Positions 26,214-35,201 of a stretch of 64,000 bases of DNA are shown here, piece by piece. Position 1 is the first letter of the stretch. Every line of letters starts with the position of its first letter. Source of the stretch: Novosphingobium sp. B 225 (GTDB lineage: Bacteria; Pseudomonadota; Alphaproteobacteria; Sphingomonadales; Sphingomonadaceae). Position numbers and translations under genes: made by a program. The stretch covers positions 108,791-172,790 of the forward strand of contig NZ_MWLM01000062.1 in assembly GCF_002198665.1 (NCBI RefSeq), written 5' to 3'. The notes under the pieces were generated by a model that saw nothing but the letters and a program-made list of their open reading frames with translations, had not been told where the DNA came from and did not search any database.

Positions 26214-27734
26214 TCACCCCAGCAAATGCTCCTTGGCGATCTTGTCCTTCCAGACCAGCGGGGCGAGCTGGTGGACATTGTTGCCCTCCGAATCGACCGC
26301 CACGGTCACCGGCATGTCCTCGACCGTGAATTCATAGATCGCTTCCATGCCCAGATCCGCGAAGGCCACCACCTTGGCCTCGCGAATCGCCCGCGCGACG
26401 AGATAGGCCGCGCCGCCGACCGCCATCAGGTAGGCCACCTTGTGCTTTGCAATCACTTCGGTCGCGCCCTGGCCGCGTTCGGCCTTGCCGATCATGGTGA
26501 GCAGGCCCAGCTCGCACATCATGTCGGTGAAGCTGTCCATCCGCGTGGCGGTGGTGGGGCCGGCCGGGCCGACCACTTCGCCCATCACCGGATCGACCGG
26601 GCCGACATAATAGATCGCGCGGCCCTTGAATTCGACCGGCAGAGCTTCTCCCTTGGCCAGCATGTCCTTGATGCGTTTGTGTGCGGCATCGCGGCCGGTC
26701 AGCATCTTGCCATTGAGCAGCAAACGGTCACCCTGTTTCCAGCCGCGCACTTCCTCGGCAGTCAGCGTGTCGAGATTGACTTTCTTCGCCGCCTTGTCCG
26801 GGGTCCAGTGGACATCGGGCCATTGATCCAGCTTGGGCGTTTCGAGGAAAGTCGGGCCTGATCCGTCGAGCGTGAAATGCGCGTGGCGGGTGGCGGCACA
26901 GTTGGGGATCATCGCCACCGGCTTGCCTGCGGCGTGGCACGGCGCATCGAGGATCTTGACGTCAAGGATGGTCGAAAGCCCGCCCAGCCCCTGCGCACCG
27001 ATGCCCAGCGCGTTGACCTTGTCGAAAATCTCGATCCGCATCGCCTCGATGTCATTCTGAGGCCCGCGCAGTTTGAGCTGCGCCATGTCGATCGGCTCCA
27101 TCAGCGCCTGCTTGGCCAGCAGCATGCAGTGTTCTGCCGTGCCGCCGATGCCAATTCCCAGCATCCCCGGCGGGCACCAGCCCGCACCCATCTGCGGCAG
27201 CATTTCGACCACCCAATCGACAATGTTGTCGCTGGGGTTCATCATCTTGAACTTCGACTTGTTCTCGCTCCCGCCGCCCTTGGCCGCGACATCAATGCTG
27301 ACTTTGCTGCCCGGCACCATGGTCACGTGCAGCACGCAGGGGGTGTTGTCGCGGGTGTTGCGGCGAGTGAAGGCGGGGTCTGCCAGCACCGAGGCGCGCA
27401 GCTTGTTGTCCGGATGGTTATAGGCGCGGCGCACCCCTTCATCGACCACATCCTGCATCGAGCGATCGGATTCGAGCCGGCAGTTCTGGCCCCATTCGAC
27501 GAACACGTTGACGATGCCGGTGTCCTGGCAGATCGGACGGTGCCCTTCGGCGCACATCCGGCTGTTGGTCAGGATCTGGGCGATCGCATCCTTGGCCGCC
27601 GGGCCTTGCTCTGCCTTGTAGGCTTCGCCCAGCGCGCGGATGTAATCCATCGGGTGGTAATAGCTGATGAACTGCAGCGCATCGGCGACACTGTCGATCA
27701 GGTCCTGTTCGCGGATCGTCACCATTTCGGCCAT
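26214..27734 (-). CDS. fumA: Fumarate hydratase, class I (Fe-S)
   Basis: Homodimeric [4Fe-4S] fumarase of 506 residues catalysing fumarate to malate in the TCA cycle. The N-terminal alpha domain has CQDTGIVNVFV and the GGGSENKSKFKMMNPSDN segment. Cys in PPGMLGIGIGG-adjacent and PNCAATRHAHF contexts are consistent with the cluster ligands. The C-terminal beta domain has GPTTATRMDSFTD. The start at ATG 27734 is preceded by AAGGAG at a 7-nt spacing; the GTG at 27752 would lie on top of that site. An oxygen-sensitive fumarase fits a genome with a dedicated SUF system. Confidence 0.95.
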   Translation of the reverse strand: MAEMVTIREQDLIDSVADALQFISYYHPMDYIRALGEAYKAEQGPAAKDAIAQILTNSRMCAEGHRPICQDTGIVNVFVEWGQNCRLESDRSMQDVVDEGVRRAYNHPDNKLRASVLADPAFTRRNTRDNTPCVLHVTMVPGSKVSIDVAAKGGGSENKSKFKMMNPSDNIVDWVVEMLPQMGAGWCPPGMLGIGIGGTAEHCMLLAKQALMEPIDMAQLKLRGPQNDIEAMRIEIFDKVNALGIGAQGLGGLSTILDVKILDAPCHAAGKPVAMIPNCAATRHAHFTLDGSGPTFLETPKLDQWPDVHWTPDKAAKKVNLDTLTAEEVRGWKQGDRLLLNGKMLTGRDAAHKRIKDMLAKGEALPVEFKGRAIYYVGPVDPVMGEVVGPAGPTTATRMDSFTDMMCELGLLTMIGKAERGQGATEVIAKHKVAYLMAVGGAAYLVARAIREAKVVAFADLGMEAIYEFTVEDMPVTVAVDSEGNNVHQLAPLVWKDKIAKEHLLG

Positions 27735-27891
27735 GACAAGCTCCTTGGGCACCGTGGGGGTTTCCCGGTCCCCATAGGCCCGCCATTTACCCCCGTCAAA
27801 GCGCTTGGCGAGCGCAACTGCTTCGCCTAGAAGGCAGGCGATTGCGCTGCTGTATTAACTGTGCAATACAGTGCGGCCAAAGGGTTGAAAC

Positions 27892-28491
27892 ATGACTGCT
27901 GTTGCCGAAACCACGATCGATTTCGCCAAGGCGCGCCGCGCCATGATCGACAGCCAGCTGCGCGTCAGCGGCGTCAATGCGGACTGGGTGCTGAACGCGA
28001 TGGCCCGCGTCCCGCGCGAAGACCATGTCCCTGCCGATGTGCGCGCCCATGCCTATATCGACCGGGCGATCCCGCTGGGCGAAGGCCGGGCGCTGGCCGC
28101 GCCGCTGGTCTATGGCCTGATCCTGTCCGAAGCCGCGCCCACGCCGCAGGACAAAGTGCTGCTGGTGAGCGGCAGCGGCCAGTACCTTGCCGCGCTGCTT
28201 TCGGGCCTCGCCGGTTCGGTCGATGTGGTTTCCGCCGCCGATGGTGCGGCCTATGCCGGCCGGGGTGGTTATAGCCTGGTACTGATCGACGGCGCGATCG
28301 AACAGCTGCCCGATGGGCTGGCAGGCGCGCTGGACGAAGGCGGGCGGATCGTTACCGGCCTGGCCGATCGCGGGGTGACCCGCCTCGCCACCGGCCGCAA
28401 GGTGGCCGGTTCGGTTGCGCTGCAGCCGCTGACCGATGTTGGTATTCCGGTGCTGAGCGAATTCGCCGCGCCGAAACGCTGGAGCTTCTGA
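27892..28491 (+). CDS. PCMT-like protein (reduced protein-L-isoaspartate methyltransferase)
   Basis: Protein of 199 residues homologous to protein-L-isoaspartate O-methyltransferase. The N-terminal block MIDSQLRVSGVNADWVLNAMARVPREDHVP and the C-terminal FAAPKRWSF-type ending are family-like. The SAM-binding motif I is altered to LLVSGSGQYLAALL. About 20 residues normally between the motif I strand and the LIDGA strand appear missing, leaving little of the cofactor pocket. Activity is therefore doubtful. It lies 2 nt upstream of a tolC homologue; this pairing suggests an envelope-linked role. Confidence 0.8.
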   Translation: MTAVAETTIDFAKARRAMIDSQLRVSGVNADWVLNAMARVPREDHVPADVRAHAYIDRAIPLGEGRALAAPLVYGLILSEAAPTPQDKVLLVSGSGQYLAALLSGLAGSVDVVSAADGAAYAGRGGYSLVLIDGAIEQLPDGLAGALDEGGRIVTGLADRGVTRLATGRKVAGSVALQPLTDVGIPVLSEFAAPKRWSF

Positions 28492-28493
28492 AC

Positions 28494-29933
28494 ATGATGC
28501 GCAAGGGTCGCATTTTCTTGCTGGCGGGGATCGCCCTGGCCGCAGCCCCGGCTTTGGCCGATGATCTGCGCGGCGCGCTGACTATGGCGTACAATTCCAA
28601 CCCTACGCTGGAAGCCGCCCGGGCGCAGCAGCGCGCGGTCGATGCCGGGGTGCCGATCGCCAAGAGCGCTGCGCTTCCTTCGCTGAGCGGCACGGCCACT
28701 TTCACCGAATTCGCCAAGCTGTCTACGCCGTCGGTCGGCGCGCCCGATCGGTCGCTGGATGCAACGGCTACGCTGGGTGTGCCGCTCTATGCCGGGGGTG
28801 CGATCCGCAATTCGATCCGCGCCGCCAAGACCCGGGTCGAAGCCGGCCGGGCTGACTTGCGCTCGGCCGAAAGCGGCGTGTTCAGCCAGACGGTCGCGGC
28901 CTATATGGACGTGCTGCTGGGCCAGCGCGTGGTCGCGCTCAACCGCAACCAGGTCGATGTGCTCAAGGTCAACCTGCAGGCGACCAAGGACCGGTTCGAA
29001 ATCGGCGACCTGACCCGGACCGACGTGGCCCAGTCGCAAGCGCGCCTGTCGCTGGCGCAGGGCCAGACCCGCTCTGCCGAAGCGAACCTGACCGCGACGC
29101 GCGAACGCTATATCCAGGTCGTCGGCAAGGAACCGGTCGATCTGCAGGCCCCGCCGCCGCTGCCCGGCTTGCCCGCCAGCGTCGAGCAGGCGGTGCAGAC
29201 CGCGCTGGACAGCAATCCCGATCTGCTCGCCGCGCGCCAGCGCAGCAAGGCCGCCGGGTTCGATAGTGACGTGGCCGGATCGGGCCGCCTGCCCAAGGTC
29301 AGCGTGTTCACCAGCGGCGGGTACACCGATTACATGGGCACCAATGGCGGCCCGGCTTCTGCCGTGACCAAACAGGGCTTCACGTCTGCCACCGCCGGGG
29401 TGCGCGCCACGATCCCGCTGTTCCAGGGCGGGCTGCCAGCCGCGCAGAAACGTCAGGCCGAAGCGCGCGAAAATGCGACGCTGGAGCAGGAAATCGGGAC
29501 CGAGCGTCAGGTCATCGCCGGGGTTCGTTCCGCCTATGCAAGCTGGCGCGCGACCAGCGAGATCATCGCTGCAACCCAGTCTGCCGTCGATGCCGCAACG
29601 CTCAGCCTCGAAGGCGTGCGCGCCGAAAACACCGTTGGCAACCGCACGATTCTCGACATCCTCAACGCTCAGCAGGAACTGCTCAACGCGCAGGTCCAGC
29701 TCGAAACGGCCAAGCGCAACGCCTATGTCGCCGGGTTCAACCTGCTGTCCACGATGGGCAAGGCCGAATCGCGTGATTTGGGGCTCGATGGCGGCGCGCT
29801 GTATGATCCGGTGGTCAATTATGACCACGTGAAGGACAATGTGTTCGATTGGGCAAACGATCCCGCCCCGGTCGCCCAGGCCACGCGCACCGTTGACACC
29901 AAGCCGCAGGACGGTTCAGTACCGGGTCAGTGA
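28494..29933 (+). CDS. TolC-family outer-membrane efflux/secretion channel
   Basis: Outer-membrane trimeric channel subunit of 479 residues. A signal peptide covers residues 1-22 (cleavage near ALA). Two repeats of the TolC fold follow, each with long amphipathic helices (e.g. NRNQVDVLKVNLQATKDRFEIGDLTRTDVAQ near 143-173, and ENTVGNRTILDILNAQQELLNAQVQL near 378-403). The paired FxxGxLTRTDV and VGxRTxLDxLNAQ motifs are diagnostic. It probably works with an RND or type I exporter encoded elsewhere. It shares a transcript with the PCMT-like gene. Confidence 0.93.
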   Translation: MMRKGRIFLLAGIALAAAPALADDLRGALTMAYNSNPTLEAARAQQRAVDAGVPIAKSAALPSLSGTATFTEFAKLSTPSVGAPDRSLDATATLGVPLYAGGAIRNSIRAAKTRVEAGRADLRSAESGVFSQTVAAYMDVLLGQRVVALNRNQVDVLKVNLQATKDRFEIGDLTRTDVAQSQARLSLAQGQTRSAEANLTATRERYIQVVGKEPVDLQAPPPLPGLPASVEQAVQTALDSNPDLLAARQRSKAAGFDSDVAGSGRLPKVSVFTSGGYTDYMGTNGGPASAVTKQGFTSATAGVRATIPLFQGGLPAAQKRQAEARENATLEQEIGTERQVIAGVRSAYASWRATSEIIAATQSAVDAATLSLEGVRAENTVGNRTILDILNAQQELLNAQVQLETAKRNAYVAGFNLLSTMGKAESRDLGLDGGALYDPVVNYDHVKDNVFDWANDPAPVAQATRTVDTKPQDGSVPGQ

Positions 29934-29973
29934 TTCTGTCCCGCTGCGGGACCGCTCTGGGGGTAAGTGGGCG

Positions 29974-30423
29974 ATGCGTCAGGCCGGTGAACCGTCGGTT
30001 GAGGAAATTCTTGAATCGATCAAGAAGGTGATCGCGCGTGACAACCGAGTCGGCGCGGCCGAAGTGCGGCGCGAACGTGAGGATCGCGGCATGACCGTGG
30101 CCGACGATGCGGACGACGCTGACGAAGTGCTCGAACTCGATGCCGAAGCCGTGCTGATCGAAGATCAGGACAGCGCCGCCGATGCTCCCTTGCTGACCAG
30201 TGATGCCGCCAGCTCGATGCGCGAATCACTCGCCGCGCTGGCCATGCTGGCCGAACCGTCGGCCCGCCCGCAGATCGTCCGGTCGGGCGAAACCTCGCTC
30301 GAAGGGCTGGCGCGCGAACTGCTGCGTCCGGCGCTGGCCGAATGGCTCGACACCAATCTGCCGCCGCTGGTCGAACGGATGGTTGCGGCGGAAATCGCGC
30401 GGATCGTCGGCAAGAAGGGCTGA
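29974..30423 (+). CDS. PopZ-like DUF2497 protein
   Basis: Acidic protein of 149 residues with the PopZ layout. An N-terminal helix MRQAGEPSVEEILESIKKVI (1-20) is followed by a disordered Asp/Glu-rich linker (about 30-85) and a C-terminal oligomerisation region LARELLRPALAEWLDTNLPPLVERMV (about 112-138). In Caulobacter, PopZ forms a polar scaffold that binds ParB-parS and anchors the origin. ATG 29974 begins the conserved N-terminal block; the longer frame from 29839 overlaps tolC. A candidate origin, parAB and parS all lie within the same window. Confidence 0.85.
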   Translation: MRQAGEPSVEEILESIKKVIARDNRVGAAEVRREREDRGMTVADDADDADEVLELDAEAVLIEDQDSAADAPLLTSDAASSMRESLAALAMLAEPSARPQIVRSGETSLEGLARELLRPALAEWLDTNLPPLVERMVAAEIARIVGKKG

Positions 30424-30463
30424 AGCCTTTCCAGCAGGGGGGCTTGGCGCTACCCTTGCCTGC

Positions 30464-32566
30464 ATGAAGCACATCACCACCGCGCTCAGCGCGCTCGCCT
30501 TTGCCCTGTGCGCCGCACCCGCCGCCGCACAGACCCCGCGCACCATGTCGGTCGAAGACCTGCTGACCCTGAAGCGGATCGCCGCGCCGGTCGCTTCGCC
30601 CGATGGCAAATGGGTGGTCTGGCAGCAAACCGATACCGATCCCGCCAGCTACAAGCGCGCTGCCGGGCTGTGGCGCGTGCCTGCCAAGGGCGGAACGGCA
30701 CAGCGCATCGCCGACTTGCCCGACGCGGGAGAAAACAGCCCGGCGTTCAGCCCCGATGGCCAGCGGCTCTATTTCCTTTCCGGCAAGTCGGGCAGCGACC
30801 AGCTGTGGCTGCTTGATCTCACCACTGCCGGAGCGCAGCCGGTGCAGGCCAGCGCGTTCAAAACCGATGTCGCGGGCTTCCTGCTCTCGCCCGATGGCAA
30901 GCGCGTGCTGGTCTGGGGCGATGTCGCACGCGATTGCCCCACGCTGGGCTGCGAACATAGCGGCGACACCAGCCAGCCCGGCCCCGGCAGCGGGCGGCAT
31001 TTCAAGGACGGCGCTGGCTTTGTCCGGCACTGGGACGCGTGGGAAACCCCCGGCAACTACAGCCGCGGCTTTGCCCTGGCGCTGGGTGCTGACGGCAAGG
31101 TGGCGGGTGACGCCGTGGCGCTTGACGGGCCGGTCGGCACCCTGACCGGCGATACCCCGACCAAGCCGATGGGCGGGGCCGAGGAACTGGCATGGGCAGC
31201 GGATTCGCAAAGGGTCTATTTCACCGCCCGGCAGGCTGACCGCAACGAGCCGACCTCCACCGATACCAACCTGTGGTTCAGCGAACTTCATGGGGAGGCA
31301 CCCTTTGTGCTGACTCACGAGAACCGCGCGAGCGATACCTTGCCAGCGCCCTCTCCCGACGGGAAATGGCTGGCATATGCCGCAATGGCACGCCCGGGTT
31401 ACGAAGCTGACCGGCTGGTGCTGACCCTGCTCAACCTCAAGACCGGAGAAAAGCGCGCGCTGACGCAGGACTGGGACCGTTCGGTCGGCTCGATCGCCTG
31501 GACCCCGGATTCAAAGGCACTGCTGGTGACCGCGGAGGATGTACTGGACAAACCGCTGTTCCGGATTGATCTGGCCACCGGCAAACCAGAACGCCTGAAG
31601 CTGGTGCCCAAGGGCAAGACCGAGGGCCATATCGGTAATGTCAGCGTGCTGAAGGACGGGCGCGTGCTGTACACGCGCGATAGCGCCGCCGGACCGGCTG
31701 AAGTCTATCTGGCCGCCAAGGGCAAGCCCGGTGTGCCGCTTAGTCAGGCCAATGATGCCCAGCTTGGCGCGCTCAATCCGGTTGCGACCGCGCGGTTCAG
31801 CTTTGCCGGGGCGCAGGGCGATACCGTCTGGGGGCAGATCCACAAGCCAGCCGGGGCCAGCGGCAAGCTGCCGGTGCTGCTGTTCGTCCACGGCGGACCG
31901 CAGGGCAGCTTTAACGATGCCTGGTCATTCCGCTGGAACCCCAGGATCTTTGCCAGTCAGGGTTATGCCGTGGTCTCGGTCGATTTCCATGGCAGCACCG
32001 GGTACGGGCAGGCCTTTACCGATGCAATCAATCAGGACTGGGGCGGCAAGCCGCTGGAAGACTTGCAGAAAGGGCTCGCTGCGGCGCTGGCCAAAGATGC
32101 GCAGCTCGATGGCAGTAACGCCTGCGCGTTGGGGGCCAGTTATGGCGGCTACATGATGAACTGGATCGCGGGCCAGTGGCCCGACCGATTCAAGTGTCTG
32201 GTCCAGCACGACGGCGTGTTCGATGCCCGCGCGATGGCCTATGAAACCGAGGAACTGTGGTTCGACGAATGGGAACACGGCGGCCACCCCTATTACGAGG
32301 CGCCCGAGGCGTTCGAAAAGTGGAACCCGGTGAACCATGTCGCCAAGTGGCAGAGCCCGATGCTGGTAATCACCAGCGAGAAGGACTTCCGCATCCCCTA
32401 CACGCAGGGGCTGGCCACATTCACTGCCCTGCAGCGGCGCGGCATCCCCAGCGAACTGCTGGTGTTCCCGGATGAGAACCATTGGGTGCTGAAGCCCAAG
32501 AATTCCAAGCAGTGGCACCAAACCGTGATGAGCTGGCTGGACCGCTGGCTGAAGAAAGGCCAATAG
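30464..32566 (+). CDS. S9-family prolyl oligopeptidase-like peptidase
   Basis: Exported serine peptidase of 700 residues. The signal peptide is residues 1-23 (cleavage near AAAQ). Residues about 35-430 form a beta-propeller of WD40/PD40-type blades (PDGKWV, SPDGQRLYFLSG, SPDGKWLAYA). The alpha/beta hydrolase domain follows, with the nucleophile Ser in GASYGGYM (near 566), Asp in TSEKDFRIPY (near 640) and His in PDENHWV (near 672). The family is dipeptidyl aminopeptidase/acylaminoacyl peptidase. It likely degrades peptides in the periplasm. Confidence 0.92.
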   Translation: MKHITTALSALAFALCAAPAAAQTPRTMSVEDLLTLKRIAAPVASPDGKWVVWQQTDTDPASYKRAAGLWRVPAKGGTAQRIADLPDAGENSPAFSPDGQRLYFLSGKSGSDQLWLLDLTTAGAQPVQASAFKTDVAGFLLSPDGKRVLVWGDVARDCPTLGCEHSGDTSQPGPGSGRHFKDGAGFVRHWDAWETPGNYSRGFALALGADGKVAGDAVALDGPVGTLTGDTPTKPMGGAEELAWAADSQRVYFTARQADRNEPTSTDTNLWFSELHGEAPFVLTHENRASDTLPAPSPDGKWLAYAAMARPGYEADRLVLTLLNLKTGEKRALTQDWDRSVGSIAWTPDSKALLVTAEDVLDKPLFRIDLATGKPERLKLVPKGKTEGHIGNVSVLKDGRVLYTRDSAAGPAEVYLAAKGKPGVPLSQANDAQLGALNPVATARFSFAGAQGDTVWGQIHKPAGASGKLPVLLFVHGGPQGSFNDAWSFRWNPRIFASQGYAVVSVDFHGSTGYGQAFTDAINQDWGGKPLEDLQKGLAAALAKDAQLDGSNACALGASYGGYMMNWIAGQWPDRFKCLVQHDGVFDARAMAYETEELWFDEWEHGGHPYYEAPEAFEKWNPVNHVAKWQSPMLVITSEKDFRIPYTQGLATFTALQRRGIPSELLVFPDENHWVLKPKNSKQWHQTVMSWLDRWLKKGQ

Positions 32567-32573
32567 CCCGCCC

Positions 32574-33005
32574 ATGGCCAAACCTGATCCGGCCCTGCTG
32601 AGCGCGGGGCGCTATCCCTTCGTCCATGAAATCTCGACCCGATTTGCGGACATGGACCCCAACAACCACCTCAACAACGTCGCGCTGGCGGCGATGTTCG
32701 AGGATGGGCGGGTGCGCTTCAACCATGGCAGCGGGTTCAGGGAAGGCATGGTTGGCCACCGCGCGATGGTTGCCAGCACGGAAATTGCCTATCTGGCCGA
32801 AGGGCATTTCCCTTTGCCGATCACGGTCCATTGCGGGGTTGAGGCACTGGGCCGCAGCAGCTGGACGGTGGTTCAGATGCTGATCCAGCAAGGCAAGCCG
32901 ATCGCCTTTGCCCGCTCCACCCTGGTCTGCATCCGCGATGACCGCCCGGCCCCGCTGCCCGATGCCTTTCGCGCCACGCTGGAACAATGGGTATTGCGGG
33001 CATGA
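32574..33005 (+). CDS. Acyl-CoA thioesterase (4HBT hot-dog fold)
   Basis: Protein of 143 residues of the 4-hydroxybenzoyl-CoA thioesterase/FatA type. [20 protein letters not shown] near 20-38 carries the catalytic Asp and the following helix, and VARS-type strands complete the hot-dog fold. The acyl substrate is unknown. It begins 7 nt after the peptidase stop and overlaps the next gene by 4 nt, so the three genes are probably one transcript. Confidence 0.86.
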   Translation: MAKPDPALLSAGRYPFVHEISTRFADMDPNNHLNNVALAAMFEDGRVRFNHGSGFREGMVGHRAMVASTEIAYLAEGHFPLPITVHCGVEALGRSSWTVVQMLIQQGKPIAFARSTLVCIRDDRPAPLPDAFRATLEQWVLRA

Positions 33006-33379
33006 GCGCCGATCCCGCCGAACTGACCCGCGCCCGCGCCGCGCTGGAAACCTGCGGCGGCGACAAGATCGGCCGCCACATCTTCCTGTGCGCCGAGGCC
33101 CAGAAAGGTGAGTGTTGCAGCGCCGCCGTGGGTGCCCCGGCGTGGAAATTCCTCAAGAAACGGCTCAAGGAACTAGGGCTTGACCGCGATGGCGGGATTG
33201 CCCGGACCAAGGCGGATTGCCTCAAGATCTGTGCCGCCGGGCCGGTCGCCGTGGTCTATCCCGAAGGGGTCTGGTACCATTCGTGCACCCAGCCGGTGCT
33301 CGAACGGATCATCCAGGAACATCTGGTCGGCGGCGCACCGGTCGAAGAGTTCCGGCTCTACCCCGAAACGCCCGCATAA
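33002..33379 (+). CDS. (2Fe-2S) thioredoxin-like ferredoxin domain protein
   Basis: Protein of 125 residues with the thioredoxin-like [2Fe-2S] ferredoxin fold. Cluster ligands are expected from [14 protein letters not shown] (near 24-38) and [10 protein letters not shown] (near 74-84). The end [15 protein letters not shown] is the usual family tail. Known relatives donate electrons or act in metabolic redox steps. Start ATG 33002 overlaps the previous stop as ATGA. Confidence 0.86.
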   Translation: MSADPAELTRARAALETCGGDKIGRHIFLCAEAQKGECCSAAVGAPAWKFLKKRLKELGLDRDGGIARTKADCLKICAAGPVAVVYPEGVWYHSCTQPVLERIIQEHLVGGAPVEEFRLYPETPA

Positions 33380-33443
33380 GCCCGGACTCGCCAAGCGCGG
33401 CGAATCGTGACATCTTCACGCATCATAACGATGCGGGAGAGCG

Positions 33444-33875
33444 GTGATGACAATTGCGCGCCTGATCGAAGGCCATGCTCCGGAAATCGTCAGCTGCGAT
33501 GCCAGCGCCAGTGTGCGTGAGGCTGTGGCCATGCTCGCCGAGCGCAGGATCGGTGCCTTGCCGGTCTATCGCGACGGCGTGATCGCCGGGATTTTTTCCG
33601 AACGTGACGTGGTTTATCAGCTCGCCGCGCATGGACCCGCAATGCTGGAAAAGACCGTTGGCGAAGTGATGACCGCGCCCGCAATCACGGTCGATCCCGC
33701 CACCGATGTGATGGACGCGCTGGGCCTGATGACCCGCCGCCGCATCCGCCACTTGCCAGTGGTCCAATCCGGCGCAGTGCAGGGCTTCGTCTCGATCGGG
33801 GATCTGGTGAAATACCGGATCGACCGGATCGAAAGCGAGGCCGAGGCGATGCGGAGTTATATCCAGAGCGCCTGA
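33444..33875 (+). CDS. CBS-domain pair protein
   Basis: Stand-alone Bateman module of 143 residues with two CBS domains (about 1-65 and 72-130). Conserved strand-helix motifs are RIGALPVYRDGVIAGIFSERDVV and IRHLPVVQSGAVQGFVSIGDLV. Such proteins bind adenine nucleotides and act as regulatory or sensor subunits. No partner domain is present. It is a single gene with a 64-nt gap upstream and its own RBS-like GAGAGCGG. Confidence 0.86.
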   Translation: MMTIARLIEGHAPEIVSCDASASVREAVAMLAERRIGALPVYRDGVIAGIFSERDVVYQLAAHGPAMLEKTVGEVMTAPAITVDPATDVMDALGLMTRRRIRHLPVVQSGAVQGFVSIGDLVKYRIDRIESEAEAMRSYIQSA

Positions 33876-33912
33876 GCTTGTTTGGCGAAGCCGGAGCGCC
33901 TACATCCACTGG

Positions 33913-34245
33913 ATGGACATCCAGACCATGACACTCAGCCCCTCCGCTGCGGCCCGCGTTGCCACGATTGCGGCGAAGCAGGGCAAGCCGGCCATCCTGC
34001 GGCTTTCGGTTGAAGGCGGCGGTTGTTCAGGCTTTCAATACAAATTCGGCCTGGCCGATGCAGCTGACGCAGACGATCTGGCAGTCAAGACCGACGGGGT
34101 GACCTTGGTGGTCGATCCCGTCAGCCTTGATCTGGTCGCTGGCTCGGTGGTCGATTATGTCGAATCGCTCGGCGGCGCGGCGTTCAAGGTGGAAAACCCC
34201 CAGGCGGCCTCGGGCTGCGGCTGCGGGTCATCATTCGCCATCTGA
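33913..34245 (+). CDS. erpA: A-type Fe-S carrier, ErpA/IscA-like
   Basis: Iron-sulfur carrier of 110 residues. The three Cys ligands are in EGGGCSGFQYKFG (near 36-48) and the terminal ASGCGCGSSF. The segment LVVDPVSLDLVAGSVVDYVESL is ErpA-like. MTLSPSAAAR at residue 6 is a possible alternative start. It is the second A-type carrier in the window besides sufA; ErpA usually feeds essential respiratory and isoprenoid enzymes. It overlaps xthA by 1 nt. Confidence 0.9.
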   Translation: MDIQTMTLSPSAAARVATIAAKQGKPAILRLSVEGGGCSGFQYKFGLADAADADDLAVKTDGVTLVVDPVSLDLVAGSVVDYVESLGGAAFKVENPQAASGCGCGSSFAI

Positions 34246-35018
34246 TGCGGATTTCAACTTTCAATATCAACGGGATCAAGGCACGCCTGCCGCGCCTGCT
34301 CGAATGGCTCGAAGAAACGCGCCCGGCGGTTGCATGCCTTCAGGAAATCAAGACCCAGGACGAAGGGTTTCCCGCCGACGAGTTCCACAAGCTGGGCTAT
34401 CATGCCCTGTGGCACGGCCAGAAAAGCTTCAACGGCGTGGCGATTCTGGCCGACGGCGCGCAGCCGGTGGAAGTGCAGCGCGGATTGCCGGGTGATCCGG
34501 ACGACGAACAGTCACGCTATCTTGAAGCCGAGGTGTTTGGGGTGCGGGTGGTCAACATCTACTTGCCCAATGGCAATCCCCGGCCTGGGCCGAAGTTTGA
34601 CTATAAATTGGCGTGGATGGAACGGCTGCGCGCGCGCATGGCCGCGATCCTGGCCGAGGAAGTACCGGCCATCGTCACCGGTGATTTCAACGTGATCCCG
34701 ACCGATCGCGACATCTGGGCCCCCAAGGCCATGGCCGAAGACGCCCTGATGCAGCCCGAATCGCGCGACGCCTATCTGCGCCTGCTCAACCAGGGCTGGA
34801 CCGACGCGCTGGCCACCCACAATCCCCAGGGCGGGATCTGGACCTATTGGGACTATCAGGCCGGTGCCTGGCAGCGCGATCACGGGTTCCGGATCGACCA
34901 CGCCCTGCTTAGCCCGGAACTGGCCGACCGGCTGGAGGCCTGCGGCGTGGACAAGGAGCATCGCGGGCGTGAAAAGGCCAGCGACCATGCGCCGGTCTGG
35001 GTGCAGCTCAGACGCTAA
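34245..35018 (+). CDS. xthA: Exodeoxyribonuclease III
   Basis: AP endonuclease/3'-exonuclease of 257 residues for base-excision repair. It has the endonuclease/exonuclease/phosphatase core: TFNINGIKARLPRL at the N-terminus, CLQEIKTQDEGFP with the metal-binding Glu near 37, NIYLPNGNP near 105 and IVTGDFNVIPTDRD near 145. RIDHALLSPEL near 220 and SDHAPVWVQL near 248 carry the Asp-His pair. It is joined to erpA with a 1-nt overlap. Confidence 0.95.
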   Translation: MRISTFNINGIKARLPRLLEWLEETRPAVACLQEIKTQDEGFPADEFHKLGYHALWHGQKSFNGVAILADGAQPVEVQRGLPGDPDDEQSRYLEAEVFGVRVVNIYLPNGNPRPGPKFDYKLAWMERLRARMAAILAEEVPAIVTGDFNVIPTDRDIWAPKAMAEDALMQPESRDAYLRLLNQGWTDALATHNPQGGIWTYWDYQAGAWQRDHGFRIDHALLSPELADRLEACGVDKEHRGREKASDHAPVWVQLRR

Positions 35019-35189
35019 TTGCCGCCTCGCGGCGGAAGGCAACACCGGGCCACTCCTCCGGCCCGACCACCTATAGGGTCCGGCCAACGGATGGTCGGGG
35101 CGCCCCGACAAAACGTCCCCCGGACGTTTTGCGACTTCGGGTCACGGCAGCGGGCCGGTGTCGCGCGAGGGATCGGCTTGGCCGATCCC
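35019..35189. repeat. Cluster of five hairpins between convergent genes
   Basis: Within 171 bp five separate dyads occur: TTGCC...GGCAA with an inner CCGCC/GGCGG (35019-35042), CGGGCC/GGCCCG (35046-35065), the perfect 16-mer GTCGGGGC/GCCCCGAC (35094-35109), AAAACGTCC/GGACGTTTT (35110-35130) and GGGATCGGC/GCCGATCCC (35169-35189). The fourth is flanked by A4 and T4 and can end transcription in both directions. They fill the gap between xthA and the cell-wall hydrolase. Confidence 0.7.
35110..35130. terminator. Bidirectional terminator AAAACGTCC-CCC-GGACGTTTT
   Basis: A perfect 9-bp stem with a 3-nt loop, A-tract on one side and T-tract on the other, lies between convergent xthA (plus) and the hydrolase (minus). 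It is the best terminator candidate among the hairpins of this gap, although the U-tract is short. Confidence 0.55.
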
Positions 35190-35201
35190 GTCAACGCATT
35201 C

